From Natronospira elongata (GTDB lineage: Bacteria > Pseudomonadota > Gammaproteobacteria > Natronospirales > Natronospiraceae): a stretch of DNA of 64,000 nucleotides. Each line of letters starts with the position of its first letter. Positions within the stretch are counted from its first letter, which is position 1. Below the pieces are notes generated by a model that was not told the origin of the DNA, ran no database searches, and saw only the letters and a program-made list of their open reading frames with translations. Location: assembly GCF_034931365.1 (NCBI RefSeq), contig NZ_JAYGII010000001.1, positions 124,001-188,000 on the forward strand. The letters are read 5' to 3'. The position numbers and the translations under genes were made by a program. Below are positions 17,897-26,184 of this stretch, piece by piece.

Positions 17897-19279
17897 CTAG
17901 AAGGGCAACAGCTTGACGGTCATGGCGGTAATGACCACCGCCCCAACCAGATTAAGTCCCAAGCCTCTCAGCGCCATGCTGCGGATCGGCACCCGCCCGG
18001 TCCCGAAAATGACCGCGTTCGGGGCCGTCGCCACCGGCATCATGAAAGCGCAGCTGGCGCTCATGGCAGCGGGAATCATCAGCAGCAGGGGATCAATGCC
18101 TGCCGCCAGGGCGGTGGCAGCCATGACCGGCATCATCAGTGTTGCCGTGGCCGTGTTCGAGGTGGTCTCGGTCATGAAGGTGATGGTCAGGCAAATGCCC
18201 AGGACCAGGACCGCCAGGGGCCAGTGGGTGTAGGCGGCAATGGCCTCGCCCAGGCTGGTACTCAGGCCGCTGGCTTCGAAGGCCTTGGCAATGGCAATGC
18301 CACCGCCGAACAGAATCAGCAGCCCCCAGGGAATGCCTTCGGCGGTTTTCCAGTCCAGTACCCGGCTGCCGCGTCCGTCCGGCACAAGAAAGCACAGCAC
18401 GACCACGGTCAGGGCCACGGTTGCATCCCCGGTGTAGCCGGGCATGGGCAGCCAGGCCGACCAACCGCCCAGGGGATCGGTGCGGGTCATCCAGGCCAGG
18501 GCAGCCAGGGCAAAGAGTGCCAGCACCCGGCGCTCGGCCGGCTGCCAGGGGCCCAGACGCTCGATCTCCAGTTTCTCCCCCTGCGGCATCCGCCAACCCA
18601 GGAAGAGCCAGGTGATCAGAATCAGGAGCAGGGACGTGGGGACGCCAATGCGCATCCAGTCCAGGAATGAGATTTCCTCGCCGGTCATCTCGGTGTAGAC
18701 GCCCATGAAGATGACGTTGGGGGGCGTCCCAATGGGGGTGCCCAGACCGCCGATGCTGGCCGCCCAGGCCATGCCCAGCAACAGGGGGATGGCCACGCGC
18801 CTGTCATCGCAGCCCTTGAGCACCGCCAGCGCTACCGGCAACAGCATCAGAACAGTGGCGGTATTGGATATCCACATGCTCAGCAGGCCGCTGGCGAGCA
18901 TGAAGCCCAGCAGTAGTCTTGCCCCGCCCTGGCCACCGACCAGGGTCACCATGCCCAGGGCCAGGCGCCGGTGGGCGTTATTTCGCTCCATGGCGGTTGA
19001 CAGGATGAAGCCCCCAAGCAGCAGCAGGATCAGGCTGTGCCCATAGGCCTGGGCCACCTCGCCATGGGGCAGCACCCCGAGCAAGGGGAAGGCGGCAAAG
19101 GGGATGATGGAGGTGGCGGGAATGGGCAGGGCTTCGGAAATCCACCAGGTCGCGCAAAGCCCCGTCACTGCGGCGGTCCAGCAGGCCTCGATCGGCAATC
19201 CCTGGCGGTGGCATAGCAGGAAAAGGGCAAGTGCTATCAAAGGACCGCTGATGAGCCCGGTTTTCTTGATCTCCGGCAT
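17897..19279 (-). CDS. DASS (SLC13) family Na+/dicarboxylate-type symporter
   Basis: 460 residues with about a dozen membrane helices. The two DASS signature Ser-Asn-Thr motifs are present: MWISNTATVLMLLP in the N-terminal half and TETTSNTATATLMMPV in the C-terminal half, which bind Na+ and substrate carboxylates in characterised members. Substrates may be C4 dicarboxylates, citrate or sulfate; not decidable here. ATG at 19279 is chosen because the hydrophobic domain starts soon after. It diverges from gnnA and is followed by the small helical gene. A second DASS carrier lies at 53653. Confidence 0.9.
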   Translation of the reverse strand: MPEIKKTGLISGPLIALALFLLCHRQGLPIEACWTAAVTGLCATWWISEALPIPATSIIPFAAFPLLGVLPHGEVAQAYGHSLILLLLGGFILSTAMERNNAHRRLALGMVTLVGGQGGARLLLGFMLASGLLSMWISNTATVLMLLPVALAVLKGCDDRRVAIPLLLGMAWAASIGGLGTPIGTPPNVIFMGVYTEMTGEEISFLDWMRIGVPTSLLLILITWLFLGWRMPQGEKLEIERLGPWQPAERRVLALFALAALAWMTRTDPLGGWSAWLPMPGYTGDATVALTVVVLCFLVPDGRGSRVLDWKTAEGIPWGLLILFGGGIAIAKAFEASGLSTSLGEAIAAYTHWPLAVLVLGICLTITFMTETTSNTATATLMMPVMAATALAAGIDPLLLMIPAAMSASCAFMMPVATAPNAVIFGTGRVPIRSMALRGLGLNLVGAVVITAMTVKLLPF

Positions 19280-19322
19280 TATTCTGTTCCGGCTGATGAA
19301 TGTCAGGGCTTTGGCAGTCACG

Positions 19323-19328
19323 TATAAT
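19323..19328 (+). promoter_or_regulatory. -10 element (TATAAT) of the gnnA-gnnB operon
   Basis: Perfect TATAAT 35 bp before the gnnA GTG; no convincing -35 at 16-18 bp, so moderate confidence. Confidence 0.45.
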
Positions 19329-19363
19329 GCCGGTCTGACTTCGAATGAACAACTGGAGCTTGT

Positions 19364-20449
19364 GTGATTGCGGAAACGGACCAATCAACCCTTCGGGCCG
19401 CGGTGGTGGGCGTGGGCTACTACGGCTCATTCCACGCCGAGAAGTACGCAACCCTGCCAGGTTGCGAACTGGTGGCGGTCGCCGATCACAATGAAATGCA
19501 CGGCGAACGGGCGGCTGTGGAGTATGAGGTCCCCTGGTTGCGGGATCATCGGGAACTGATCGGCAAAGTGGATGTGGCCAGCGTAGTCGTGCCTGCCAAT
19601 GCCCACTATCAGGTGGCCAAGGACCTGATCGAGGCGGGCATCCATGTCCTGGTGGAGAAGCCGATCACTGAGTCGGTTGGACAGGCCCAGGAGTTGATCG
19701 ATCTGGCGGCGGCCAATGGCGTGACCTTGCAGGTCGGACACCTGGAACGGTTCAACCCCGCTTTCCAGGCTCTGCCGGACAATCTGCGCACACCCGACTA
19801 CGTTGAGTCCCACCGCTTGACGCCATTCCCCAAGCGCAACGTGGATGTGAGTGTTGTACTGGATCTGATGATTCATGACATTGATCTGGTTCACGCCCTG
19901 ATTCCGTCACCGGTGCGTCAGATTGAGGCCAAGGGCGTGTCGGTGTTTTCCGATGCCCTGGATCTCGTCAATGCCGTGATTCATTTCGAGAATGGCGCGG
20001 TGGCCAATCTTACTGCCAGCCGGGCCAGTACCCAGCCCCAGAGAACCCTGCATCTGTTCCAGCACAATGCCTATACGGTATTGGACCTGCATGCGAAGGA
20101 TCTGCTCATTCAGCATCGTGCCAGCGGTGAGAAGGGTGATATCGCCGTTGAGGAAATCCGTTGCGATAATCAGGATATCCTGCGCTCGGAAGTTGAAGCC
20201 TTTCTGACTGCGGTACGTTCCGGGCAAATGCCGATGGTCACGGGTCAGGATGGCAAGGCTGCTCTGGCAACGGCACATCACATCATGGAGGTGGTGCGTC
20301 CTGATCGTGCGCCCATGGAGCCCCTGTCCATTGATCAGGCCGTCGACACCCATGAAGGGCACGTTACCCATGACACTCACCCGGAGACCCGAGAGCCCGT
20401 TTTTTCTCGCAGCTCTCTGGTAGGCAAGAAATCCAAGAAGGAGTCCTGA
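19364..20449 (+). CDS. gnnA: Gfo/Idh/MocA oxidoreductase, probable UDP-GlcNAc 3-dehydrogenase GnnA
   Basis: 361 residues. The N-terminal Rossmann fold AAVVGVGYYGSFHAEKY binds NAD(P), and the family EKP motif has Lys99. LQVGHLERFNPAF and DVSVVLDLMIHDIDLVHALI are the combination I know from the GnnA-like branch, not from WbpB. Known GnnA oxidises C3 of UDP-GlcNAc, and GnnB then aminates it to UDP-GlcNAc3N, a precursor of lipid A with amide-linked acyl chains at position 3. The start is GTG at 19364 after CTGGAG. Its stop overlaps the next ATG (TGATG), so it is tightly coupled to the aminotransferase. A role in another amino-sugar pathway remains possible. Confidence 0.7.
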   Translation: MIAETDQSTLRAAVVGVGYYGSFHAEKYATLPGCELVAVADHNEMHGERAAVEYEVPWLRDHRELIGKVDVASVVVPANAHYQVAKDLIEAGIHVLVEKPITESVGQAQELIDLAAANGVTLQVGHLERFNPAFQALPDNLRTPDYVESHRLTPFPKRNVDVSVVLDLMIHDIDLVHALIPSPVRQIEAKGVSVFSDALDLVNAVIHFENGAVANLTASRASTQPQRTLHLFQHNAYTVLDLHAKDLLIQHRASGEKGDIAVEEIRCDNQDILRSEVEAFLTAVRSGQMPMVTGQDGKAALATAHHIMEVVRPDRAPMEPLSIDQAVDTHEGHVTHDTHPETREPVFSRSSLVGKKSKKES

Positions 20450-21543
20450 TGGTTCCGCTTTTTGATCCCAAGCCCCAGCATGAACAGGTGGCTGCGGAAG
20501 TTCATGCCGAGACCCGCGCCGTTCTGGATAGCGGACAGTTCATCCTTGGTCAGCACGTCAGGGCCTTCGAGGAAGAAGTCGCGGACTATCATGGTGTGTC
20601 GGAGGCGATTGGTGTGGCCTCGGGTACCGATGCCTTGCATCTCTCGCTTCTGGCTGCCGGTGTGGGTCCGGGGGATGAGGTCATTACCTCACCTTTTTCC
20701 TTCATCGCCGGAGTGGAAGCGATCCTGTATTGCGGTGCCACCCCGGTGTTCGTGGATATCCGCCGGGACAGCATGAATCTGGACGAGTCCTTGCTGGAAG
20801 AAGCCGTCACCGAGCGTACGCGCGCCATCATGCCGGTGCACCTCTTTGGTTTGGCCCAGGACATGGACCGGATCATGGCAGTGGCCGAGAAACATGGGCT
20901 AAAGGTCATCGAAGACTGTGCTCAGGCTTTCGGTGCCCGTTTTGATGACCGCCCGGTGGGCAGTTTTGGTCACAGCGGCTGCTTCAGCTTCTTCCCGACC
21001 AAGAACCTGGGCGGGTATGGCGATGGTGGCTTGGTCACCACGGACGACCCCGAAATGGCCGAGCGTATTCGGGTCTTGCGCAGTCATGGCAGTGCGGTGC
21101 GTTACCACCACGATGTTGTGGGCTTCAACAGCCGCCTTGATGAAGTGCAGGCGGCGGCGCTCCGGGTCAAGCTTCGCCATCTGGAGGATTTCAATCAGTC
21201 ACGCCGAGAGATCGCCGCTCGTTACCAGGAGGGCCTGTCGGGCCTGCCAATTCGCCTTCCCGAAGCGGGGGACCGCCATTACCAGGTTTATGGACAGTAC
21301 ACGGTGCAGGTTGAAGGCCGCGACAGGGTTCGTAAGCGGCTGGGGCAGGCGGGCATTGGCACGGCGATTTATTATCCCATCCCCCTGCACAGGCAGGCAG
21401 TCTGCGGTGATCGATATCAGTCTCTGAGTCTGCCCGTATGTGAGTCGGTGGCCGAGAGTTGCTTCTCCCTGCCCATGTTCCCAGGGATGACCCTGGATCA
21501 GGCCGACGAAGTCATTGCGGCAGTCAAGGAGTCCCTTAGCTAG
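20449..21543 (+). CDS. gnnB: DegT/DnrJ/EryC1/StrS aminotransferase, probable GnnB
   Basis: 364-residue PLP-dependent sugar aminotransferase. Family motifs: GVASGTDALHLSLLAAG near 62-78, IEDCAQAFGARF (Asp stacking with PLP) near 155, and FFPTKNLGGYGDGG with Schiff-base Lys185. GFNSRLDEVQAAALRVKL follows. The partner oxidoreductase overlaps it by one base, so the pair should oxidise and then transaminate one nucleotide sugar, most likely UDP-3-keto-GlcNAc. No glycosyltransferase or flippase lies nearby, so this is not an O-antigen locus. A perfect palindrome starts at the last base of its stop codon. Confidence 0.75.
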   Translation: MVPLFDPKPQHEQVAAEVHAETRAVLDSGQFILGQHVRAFEEEVADYHGVSEAIGVASGTDALHLSLLAAGVGPGDEVITSPFSFIAGVEAILYCGATPVFVDIRRDSMNLDESLLEEAVTERTRAIMPVHLFGLAQDMDRIMAVAEKHGLKVIEDCAQAFGARFDDRPVGSFGHSGCFSFFPTKNLGGYGDGGLVTTDDPEMAERIRVLRSHGSAVRYHHDVVGFNSRLDEVQAAALRVKLRHLEDFNQSRREIAARYQEGLSGLPIRLPEAGDRHYQVYGQYTVQVEGRDRVRKRLGQAGIGTAIYYPIPLHRQAVCGDRYQSLSLPVCESVAESCFSLPMFPGMTLDQADEVIAAVKESLS

Positions 21544-21586
21544 GGAGCCTCTGATCAATCCATTAATGGATTGATCAGAGGCTCCC
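21543..21586 (+). repeat. 44-bp perfect palindrome (terminator or mobile repeat)
   Basis: The 22-base arm beginning GGGAGCCTCTGATCAAT at 21543 is followed immediately by its exact reverse complement, ending at 21586. No spacer and no T-tract. It can fold into a very stable hairpin that would end gnnA-gnnB transcription or protect the 3-prime end. A related single arm occurs at 34934-34954 after another gene, so it looks like a dispersed intergenic repeat. Confidence 0.8.
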
Positions 21587-21624
21587 TGGAACCGGGGCTG
21601 GCCCCAGAACCAGACCACCAGGAA

Positions 21625-21660
21625 GGCGTATGCCTGGGTCTAAGGGCTCGGGCATACGCC
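21625..21660. terminator. Hairpin between convergent genes
   Basis: GGCGTATGCC (21625-21634) pairs with GGCATACGCC (21651-21660) across a 16-base loop. It lies just before the end of the minus-strand gene at 21674, without a clear T-tract on either strand. Confidence 0.45.
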
Positions 21661-21673
21661 ATTTAGGAATGCC

Positions 21674-22132
21674 TTACTGGACTTCGCGCTTGCCCAGCCA
21701 GCGGGCGTATTCGCGGATGAAATCCCGGATGATGGTTTCCCGGGTAATCTCGGACGTATGGGCGCCATGGCTGCTGTCGCGGCCGAGGCTCACTTCGGCG
21801 CGCACGATGTGACTTTCCTTGCCCGGATCACCCAATTCCGGGAAAGCGAAAAACATGCGGTGGTAGGCGCGGCCCCGCACCACATAGGAAAACTCTTCCT
21901 CGTCGGCGTGAAATACCGTCAGAGCAACCTGATAGTCACGCCGCTCGATCTCGCAGCGTCGGTCATATTGCTCCAGCTCCTCCTTCAGGGCCTCCAATGC
22001 GGGAATGGCCGTCCGGCTGATGAAGTTCGATATCTGCCGCCTGGCGTGTTCCACGGAGGCGTGAGACATTTGCGGAGGTGACTGCATCTCCTCTTCGATC
22101 ACCCTCTTGAGATCCTTGCGCCAGTCGGACAT
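21674..22132 (-). CDS. Conserved-looking soluble protein of unknown function
   Basis: 152 residues with no signal peptide. A helical N-terminus (SDWRKDLKRVIEEEMQSPPQ and the following EHARRQISNFISRTAIPAL) precedes a beta-rich half containing YQVALTVFHADEEEFSYVVR and ESHIVRAEVSLGRD. The C-terminus is helical (ETIIRDFIREYARWLGK). AAGGAG before the ATG at 22132 fixes the start; a 13-residue extension is rejected. Family not recognised. It is flanked by the hairpin at 21625 and diverges from the AbgT transporter. Confidence 0.7.
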   Translation of the reverse strand: MSDWRKDLKRVIEEEMQSPPQMSHASVEHARRQISNFISRTAIPALEALKEELEQYDRRCEIERRDYQVALTVFHADEEEFSYVVRGRAYHRMFFAFPELGDPGKESHIVRAEVSLGRDSSHGAHTSEITRETIIRDFIREYARWLGKREVQ

Positions 22133-22384
22133 GAGCTTCTCCTTTTGTGATTCCCGGCGATCAGCCGCCATTCAGTATTTGTCGTGCACTCTCCACTGAT
22201 TCTATCAGGCCGGCGAGGCAATGCACCCCACTGAGGCCCTCCCGCCGGTGGTCGCGGCGGTGGACGACCGTCGGCTACTGCTTGCCGCGCCTTGCCACCC
22301 CCGGTAGCATCCCGCCTTTGAATCCACGACTCGACCCGCACTGTTCGGGTCTCATGGCCTCATTTGCAACAGGGTAAGATTTCC

Positions 22385-23995
22385 ATGAGTGAGCAAGGCC
22401 CCAACACCCAGACAAGTCCGCAGAAACCCCGAATGGAAGATCGCGGCTGGTTCACCCGCTTTCTCGACACGGTCGAGTGGCTGGGGAATCTCCTCCCTCA
22501 TCCGGTGACATTGTTCGCGATTCTCTGCGTATTGATGATCCTGATCAGTGGTGTGGTGGGCTTTTTTGACCTGTCGGTGGAGGATCCGCGGCCTGGCGCC
22601 GTTGGTGAGATCCAGGCCAACAGTCTCCTCAATGGAGATGGTCTGCGCTGGCTGGTGGAGAACCTGGTCTCGAATTTCGTTGGCTTTGCCCCTCTGGGTG
22701 TGGTGCTGGTGGCCTTGCTCGGGGTGGGGGTGGCGGACAAGTCCGGTCTCCTGAGCGCGGTGATCCGTTCCATTGTCATGAAGGCGCCGCCAAAGTTGAT
22801 TGTCGCCGCACTGGTGTTCTCCGGGATAATCTCCAATACCGCCTCGGAAATGGGCTATGTGGTGCTCATTCCTCTGGCCGGGCTTATCTTTCTCGGTCTG
22901 GGTCGTCACCCATTGGCAGGCATGGCGGCGGCTTTTGCCGGTGTGTCCGGGGGTTACAGTGCCAATCTATTGCTGGGCACCATCGACCCCTTGCTGGCCG
23001 GCATTACCCAGGAAGCCGCGCAGCTCATCGATGAGAGCTATCGGGTGGATGCCACTGCCAACTATTTCTTCATGATCATCTCCACGTTCGTGATCACCGC
23101 GGTCGGGACCTTTGTGACGGTGAAGATCGTGGAGCCCAAACTGGGTGAATACGATCCCTCCAATGCCTCGGAGGATCTCAGCGACGAAACCAGTCTGGAT
23201 CCGATTACTCCTGAAGAGCGCCGGGGCATGAAGTGGGCCGGCATTGCAGCTCTGGGCATGCTGGGCCTGTTTGCCCTCTCGGTGGTGCCCGAGTGGGGTG
23301 TTTTGCGGCATCCCGAGACCGGGGAGGTGGCCCATTCACCCTTCCTCAACGGCATTGTTGCCCTGATTTTCGCTTTTTTCCTGGTGCCGGGTGTGGTCTT
23401 CGGTGTGGTAACGGGGCAGATGCGCAATGACCAGGATGTGGTCAATGCCATGGCCAGTGCCATGAGTACCCTGGGCCTGTATATCGTTCTGGTGTTTTTC
23501 GCGGCTCAGTTTGTGTCCATCTTCGGTGAGACCAACCTCGGGCGGATCCTCGCGGTGATGGGGGCCAACGGCCTGCAGAATATTGGTCTGACCGGGCCGC
23601 TGGTATTCCTGTTCTTTATCCTGATGTGCGGCATGGTCAACCTGAGCCTGGGGAGTGCCTCGGCTCAATGGGCGGTTACCGCCCCCATCTTCGTGCCCAT
23701 GCTGATGCTGATCGGCTACAGTCCCGAGGTGATTCAGGCGGCTTACCGGATTGGTGATTCCACCACCAATATCATCACGCCGATGATGAGTTACTTTGGC
23801 CTGATCATGGCCTTCATGGTCAAGTACGACCGCAACACGGGTATCGGTACCATCATTGCCATGATGCTTCCCTTCAGCATCTTCTTCCTGATCAGCTGGA
23901 TCACCCTGTTCTTTGTCTGGGTCTTCCTGCTGGGCATGCCGGTGGGGCCGGGTGCACCGACCTACTATGATATCGGGGCGGCGACCGGGTCTTAG
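22385..23995 (+). CDS. abgT: AbgT family transporter
   Basis: 536 residues with about 11-13 membrane helices. AbgT members import p-aminobenzoyl-glutamate in E. coli; relatives such as MtrF export sulfonamides or antimetabolites, driven by Na+ or H+. Family-typical stretches are ESVEWLGN-like TVEWLGNLLPHPVTLFAILC near the N-terminus, GIISNTASEMGYVVLIPLAG near 145, GYSANLLLGTIDPLLAGIT near 195, and DSTTNIITPMMSYFGLIMAF near 460. ATG at 22385 is used; an in-frame TTG at 22364 is possible. No aminohydrolase (abgA/abgB) gene is nearby, so substrate and direction are open. Confidence 0.92.
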   Translation: MSEQGPNTQTSPQKPRMEDRGWFTRFLDTVEWLGNLLPHPVTLFAILCVLMILISGVVGFFDLSVEDPRPGAVGEIQANSLLNGDGLRWLVENLVSNFVGFAPLGVVLVALLGVGVADKSGLLSAVIRSIVMKAPPKLIVAALVFSGIISNTASEMGYVVLIPLAGLIFLGLGRHPLAGMAAAFAGVSGGYSANLLLGTIDPLLAGITQEAAQLIDESYRVDATANYFFMIISTFVITAVGTFVTVKIVEPKLGEYDPSNASEDLSDETSLDPITPEERRGMKWAGIAALGMLGLFALSVVPEWGVLRHPETGEVAHSPFLNGIVALIFAFFLVPGVVFGVVTGQMRNDQDVVNAMASAMSTLGLYIVLVFFAAQFVSIFGETNLGRILAVMGANGLQNIGLTGPLVFLFFILMCGMVNLSLGSASAQWAVTAPIFVPMLMLIGYSPEVIQAAYRIGDSTTNIITPMMSYFGLIMAFMVKYDRNTGIGTIIAMMLPFSIFFLISWITLFFVWVFLLGMPVGPGAPTYYDIGAATGS

Positions 23996-24023
23996 GAGGC
24001 TATGAGCTTCGAGCTCAACGCTG

Positions 24024-24096
24024 CTGTGGGAGCGGCATTCCAGCCGCGACAGGGGGCTGGTCACAGCCTTTTTCGCGGCGGACGCCGCTCCCACAG
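24024..24096. repeat. REP-like inverted repeat
   Basis: CTGTGGGAGCGGC (24024-24036) is mirrored by GCCGCTCCCACAG (24084-24096), with inner partial pairing between CCGCG and CGCGG. This matches the look of REP/BIME elements common between genes in gammaproteobacteria such as Pseudomonas. It lies between the convergent AbgT and lipoprotein genes and may stabilise or terminate both transcripts. Confidence 0.75.
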
Positions 24097-24142
24097 GCGG
24101 GTAGGTGCGAGGCTTTCCTTGCTCCTGTCAGTATGAATTCGG

Positions 24143-24805
24143 CTAGCGAATGTGTTCCCACCCCCAGGGCTCGGGTGGATTGTCTATCGCTTCGCTGAGA
24201 TCGAAGGCGAGACGGAATACCTCGTCGCTGCCTTTGCGGCGGACCTGATAGTAGAGTCGGCCATCCTCGACCTCCATGGTCCAGACCCCACCCACGCTGC
24301 CTGGCAGCATGGCCAGTGTTTCATCGTCCACGGGGAATTTCAGCTGGTTACCGTCCGCCGGTGGGCGGGCCAGGCCGCCATAGTAGTGGGTATCCTGCAC
24401 AGAGCCGTCCTGGTCGCGATGCTGATGCTTGAGGGTGACACCCCAGGGGTGGCGCTCCAGGACCCAGGTCCGGGAGCGGTCGTCACCCACATGCAGGGGC
24501 ATCAGCATGCGCGAATCTTCGCAATGGCGCAGTTCCACCACCACATCCCGCTCACGGAAGCCATCGTCGCCCGGACGTGAGGCGACCAATTCACCCCGAA
24601 AGGCTTGCCCGCAATGAGGCGCCAGGGCCTGCCAGAAGCCGCTTCCTGGCCCCGTGGCGGGACGCTCAGGGCCTTGGGCTGTCTGGCCTGTTTCTGTGGG
24701 TGTGGTGCCACAGGCAGTTAGCCCAATGGATGCCAGTAGCACCAATCCGGTGGCCAGTTGACGGCAGGGCTTGTGAAAGAATGGTGAGGTAGTGGGGGCG
24801 GTCAT
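24143..24805 (-). CDS. Putative lipoprotein of unknown function
   Basis: 220 residues. A long N-terminal segment leads to the lipobox LTAC with Cys near residue 32, followed by a low-complexity linker (GTTPTETGQTAQGPERPATG). The globular part is beta-rich and has two cysteines (Cys near 64 and 95) that could form a disulfide, with GGVWTMEVEDGRLYYQVRRK near the end. AGGAGG before the ATG at 24805 is a strong ribosome-binding site; the longer open frame upstream is rejected. No family recognised. Confidence 0.8.
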   Translation of the reverse strand: MTAPTTSPFFHKPCRQLATGLVLLASIGLTACGTTPTETGQTAQGPERPATGPGSGFWQALAPHCGQAFRGELVASRPGDDGFRERDVVVELRHCEDSRMLMPLHVGDDRSRTWVLERHPWGVTLKHQHRDQDGSVQDTHYYGGLARPPADGNQLKFPVDDETLAMLPGSVGGVWTMEVEDGRLYYQVRRKGSDEVFRLAFDLSEAIDNPPEPWGWEHIR

Positions 24806-25072
24806 TTGTCCTCCTGGGAATCGCTGATTGATCCATCCGCACCTGGCGAGGCGCAACGGGCGTAGTGTAGCCCCTGTGCAATGGGTACGCGAAGCGGCAA
24901 GCGATCCGCAACTTGTGTTCGGATCAGGGCTTGGTGTCTGGCCCGGGGGAGGGGAGAATTGCGCCTCCGGCATGAACCGAACAAGGGGGTGAGGTGGGAA
25001 AAATGCAATCGCTCCGGGTGCGGAGGGAGCAATCAGTGCACCCCGCCCGGTGGAGTCGGACGGCTCGGTGCG

Positions 25073-25078
25073 TATAAT
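25073..25078 (+). promoter_or_regulatory. -10 element (TATAAT) of the EVE-like/HNH gene
   Basis: Perfect TATAAT 80 bp before the ATG at 25159. The -35 region is weak, so the promoter may need an activator or be of low strength. Confidence 0.4.
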
Positions 25079-25158
25079 AGGCGACCCGGAGCTGCACCAG
25101 TGGCCCCGGTCCTTGAAAATCGTTACCGCCCAGAAGATCAAGAACAGGGGTTTTCCTC

Positions 25159-26133
25159 ATGACCAAGATCGCCTTGCAAGCGGCCGCCGATCCCGAGTCC
25201 CGGGAGAACCTGGAGAAGACGCTGCTCGAGCCGGTGGTGCTCTCCGAGCTGAGTTCCATTCGCGGGACTGGTATCGCTGAGGAGCTGGCTACCATCTACC
25301 CCGGTGACATGGCTCGCATTGGCGGGGTCAAGTCGGGCCGGGCGAGTGAGCAGAAGGCCGAATGGGAGAAGCTGCAACGGGGCGATGTCGTGCTCTTCAT
25401 GCGCGATGACATGGTTTTTCTGTCCGGTATCGTGACCTATCTGGTCAAGAATCCCGATCTGGCCCGAGAGCTTTGGGGTGAGGACGACAAGGGACAGGTC
25501 CCCGAGTGCATTTACTTCGTGGATGAGGTCAAGGATCAGTTCATTCCCCGCAAGACCATCAATCGGCTCATGAATCTGGGTGACGATTATGACTGGCCGG
25601 GTTTTGAGGTTCACTTGGAGGAAGCGGCGGCGCCGGTGGTCTACGGCTATGAACTGGAAAGCCATGTTTACTTTCCCATCGTCAGTGAAGACGAATACAA
25701 GCAGATCGTCCAGGAGATTGATCGTACCTCTCCCCTGGATACGGAAGGCCGGGCACGCCTGCGCAAGGAAGATGGCTTCCTTAGGGATCAGCTATTCCGG
25801 GGCAAGGTGATCGAGGAATGTGGCATTTGCGGCAACAAGTATCCCACCCAGTTCCTGATCGCCGCTCACATCAAGGATCGCTGGCACTGTACCACCGAGG
25901 ATCGCCTCGATTACGAAAATATCGCCATGCCCATGTGCAAGCTTGGCTGTGAAGAGCTCTACCGCCGCAACTACGTCACCGTGATCGATGAGCGGGTGGC
26001 GGTGACTCGGGCGAAGGTGGACAGTAACGACCTCAAGGCCATACTGGTTCGCCTGTCGGGGCGGGTCTGCCCCTGGTTCAAGGGCAGTCGGAAATATTTC
26101 GATTGGCACACACGGCTCGGGAAATACTTCTGA
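25159..26133 (+). CDS. Putative PUA/EVE-like plus HNH nuclease
   Basis: 324 residues. The C-terminal half has an HNH (beta-beta-alpha-metal) signature. Zinc-type cysteines C221/C224 (CGIC) and C260/C264 surround AHIK with His237 as general base and DYENIAMPMC with Asn254. The third metal position appears to be Glu265 or Glu266 where H or D is usual. Residues ~70-160 (RGDVVLFMRDDMVFLSGIVT, ARELWGEDD, IYFVDEVKDQFIP) have the character of a PUA-superfamily EVE/ASCH domain, a fold that reads modified bases. EVE-HNH fusions are known modification-dependent restriction enzymes, so cleavage of modified phage DNA is the leading guess. There is no methyltransferase or partner gene beside it. The domain call is by eye; HNH is surer than EVE. 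Confidence 0.6.
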   Translation: MTKIALQAAADPESRENLEKTLLEPVVLSELSSIRGTGIAEELATIYPGDMARIGGVKSGRASEQKAEWEKLQRGDVVLFMRDDMVFLSGIVTYLVKNPDLARELWGEDDKGQVPECIYFVDEVKDQFIPRKTINRLMNLGDDYDWPGFEVHLEEAAAPVVYGYELESHVYFPIVSEDEYKQIVQEIDRTSPLDTEGRARLRKEDGFLRDQLFRGKVIEECGICGNKYPTQFLIAAHIKDRWHCTTEDRLDYENIAMPMCKLGCEELYRRNYVTVIDERVAVTRAKVDSNDLKAILVRLSGRVCPWFKGSRKYFDWHTRLGKYF

Positions 26134-26184
26134 TTCGACAAACCGCTCAGGATGTCGAGTAACGGCGCCCTTAGGGGCGACGTT

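Noticed and set aside
19364..21543. O-antigen or capsule locus
   Set aside because: Only the oxidoreductase/aminotransferase pair is present; there are no glycosyltransferases, polymerase or flippase nearby.
25159..26133. Multi-gene defence island around the HNH protein
   Set aside because: Neighbours on both sides are lipoproteins and housekeeping genes; no methyltransferase, helicase or other defence gene adjoins it.
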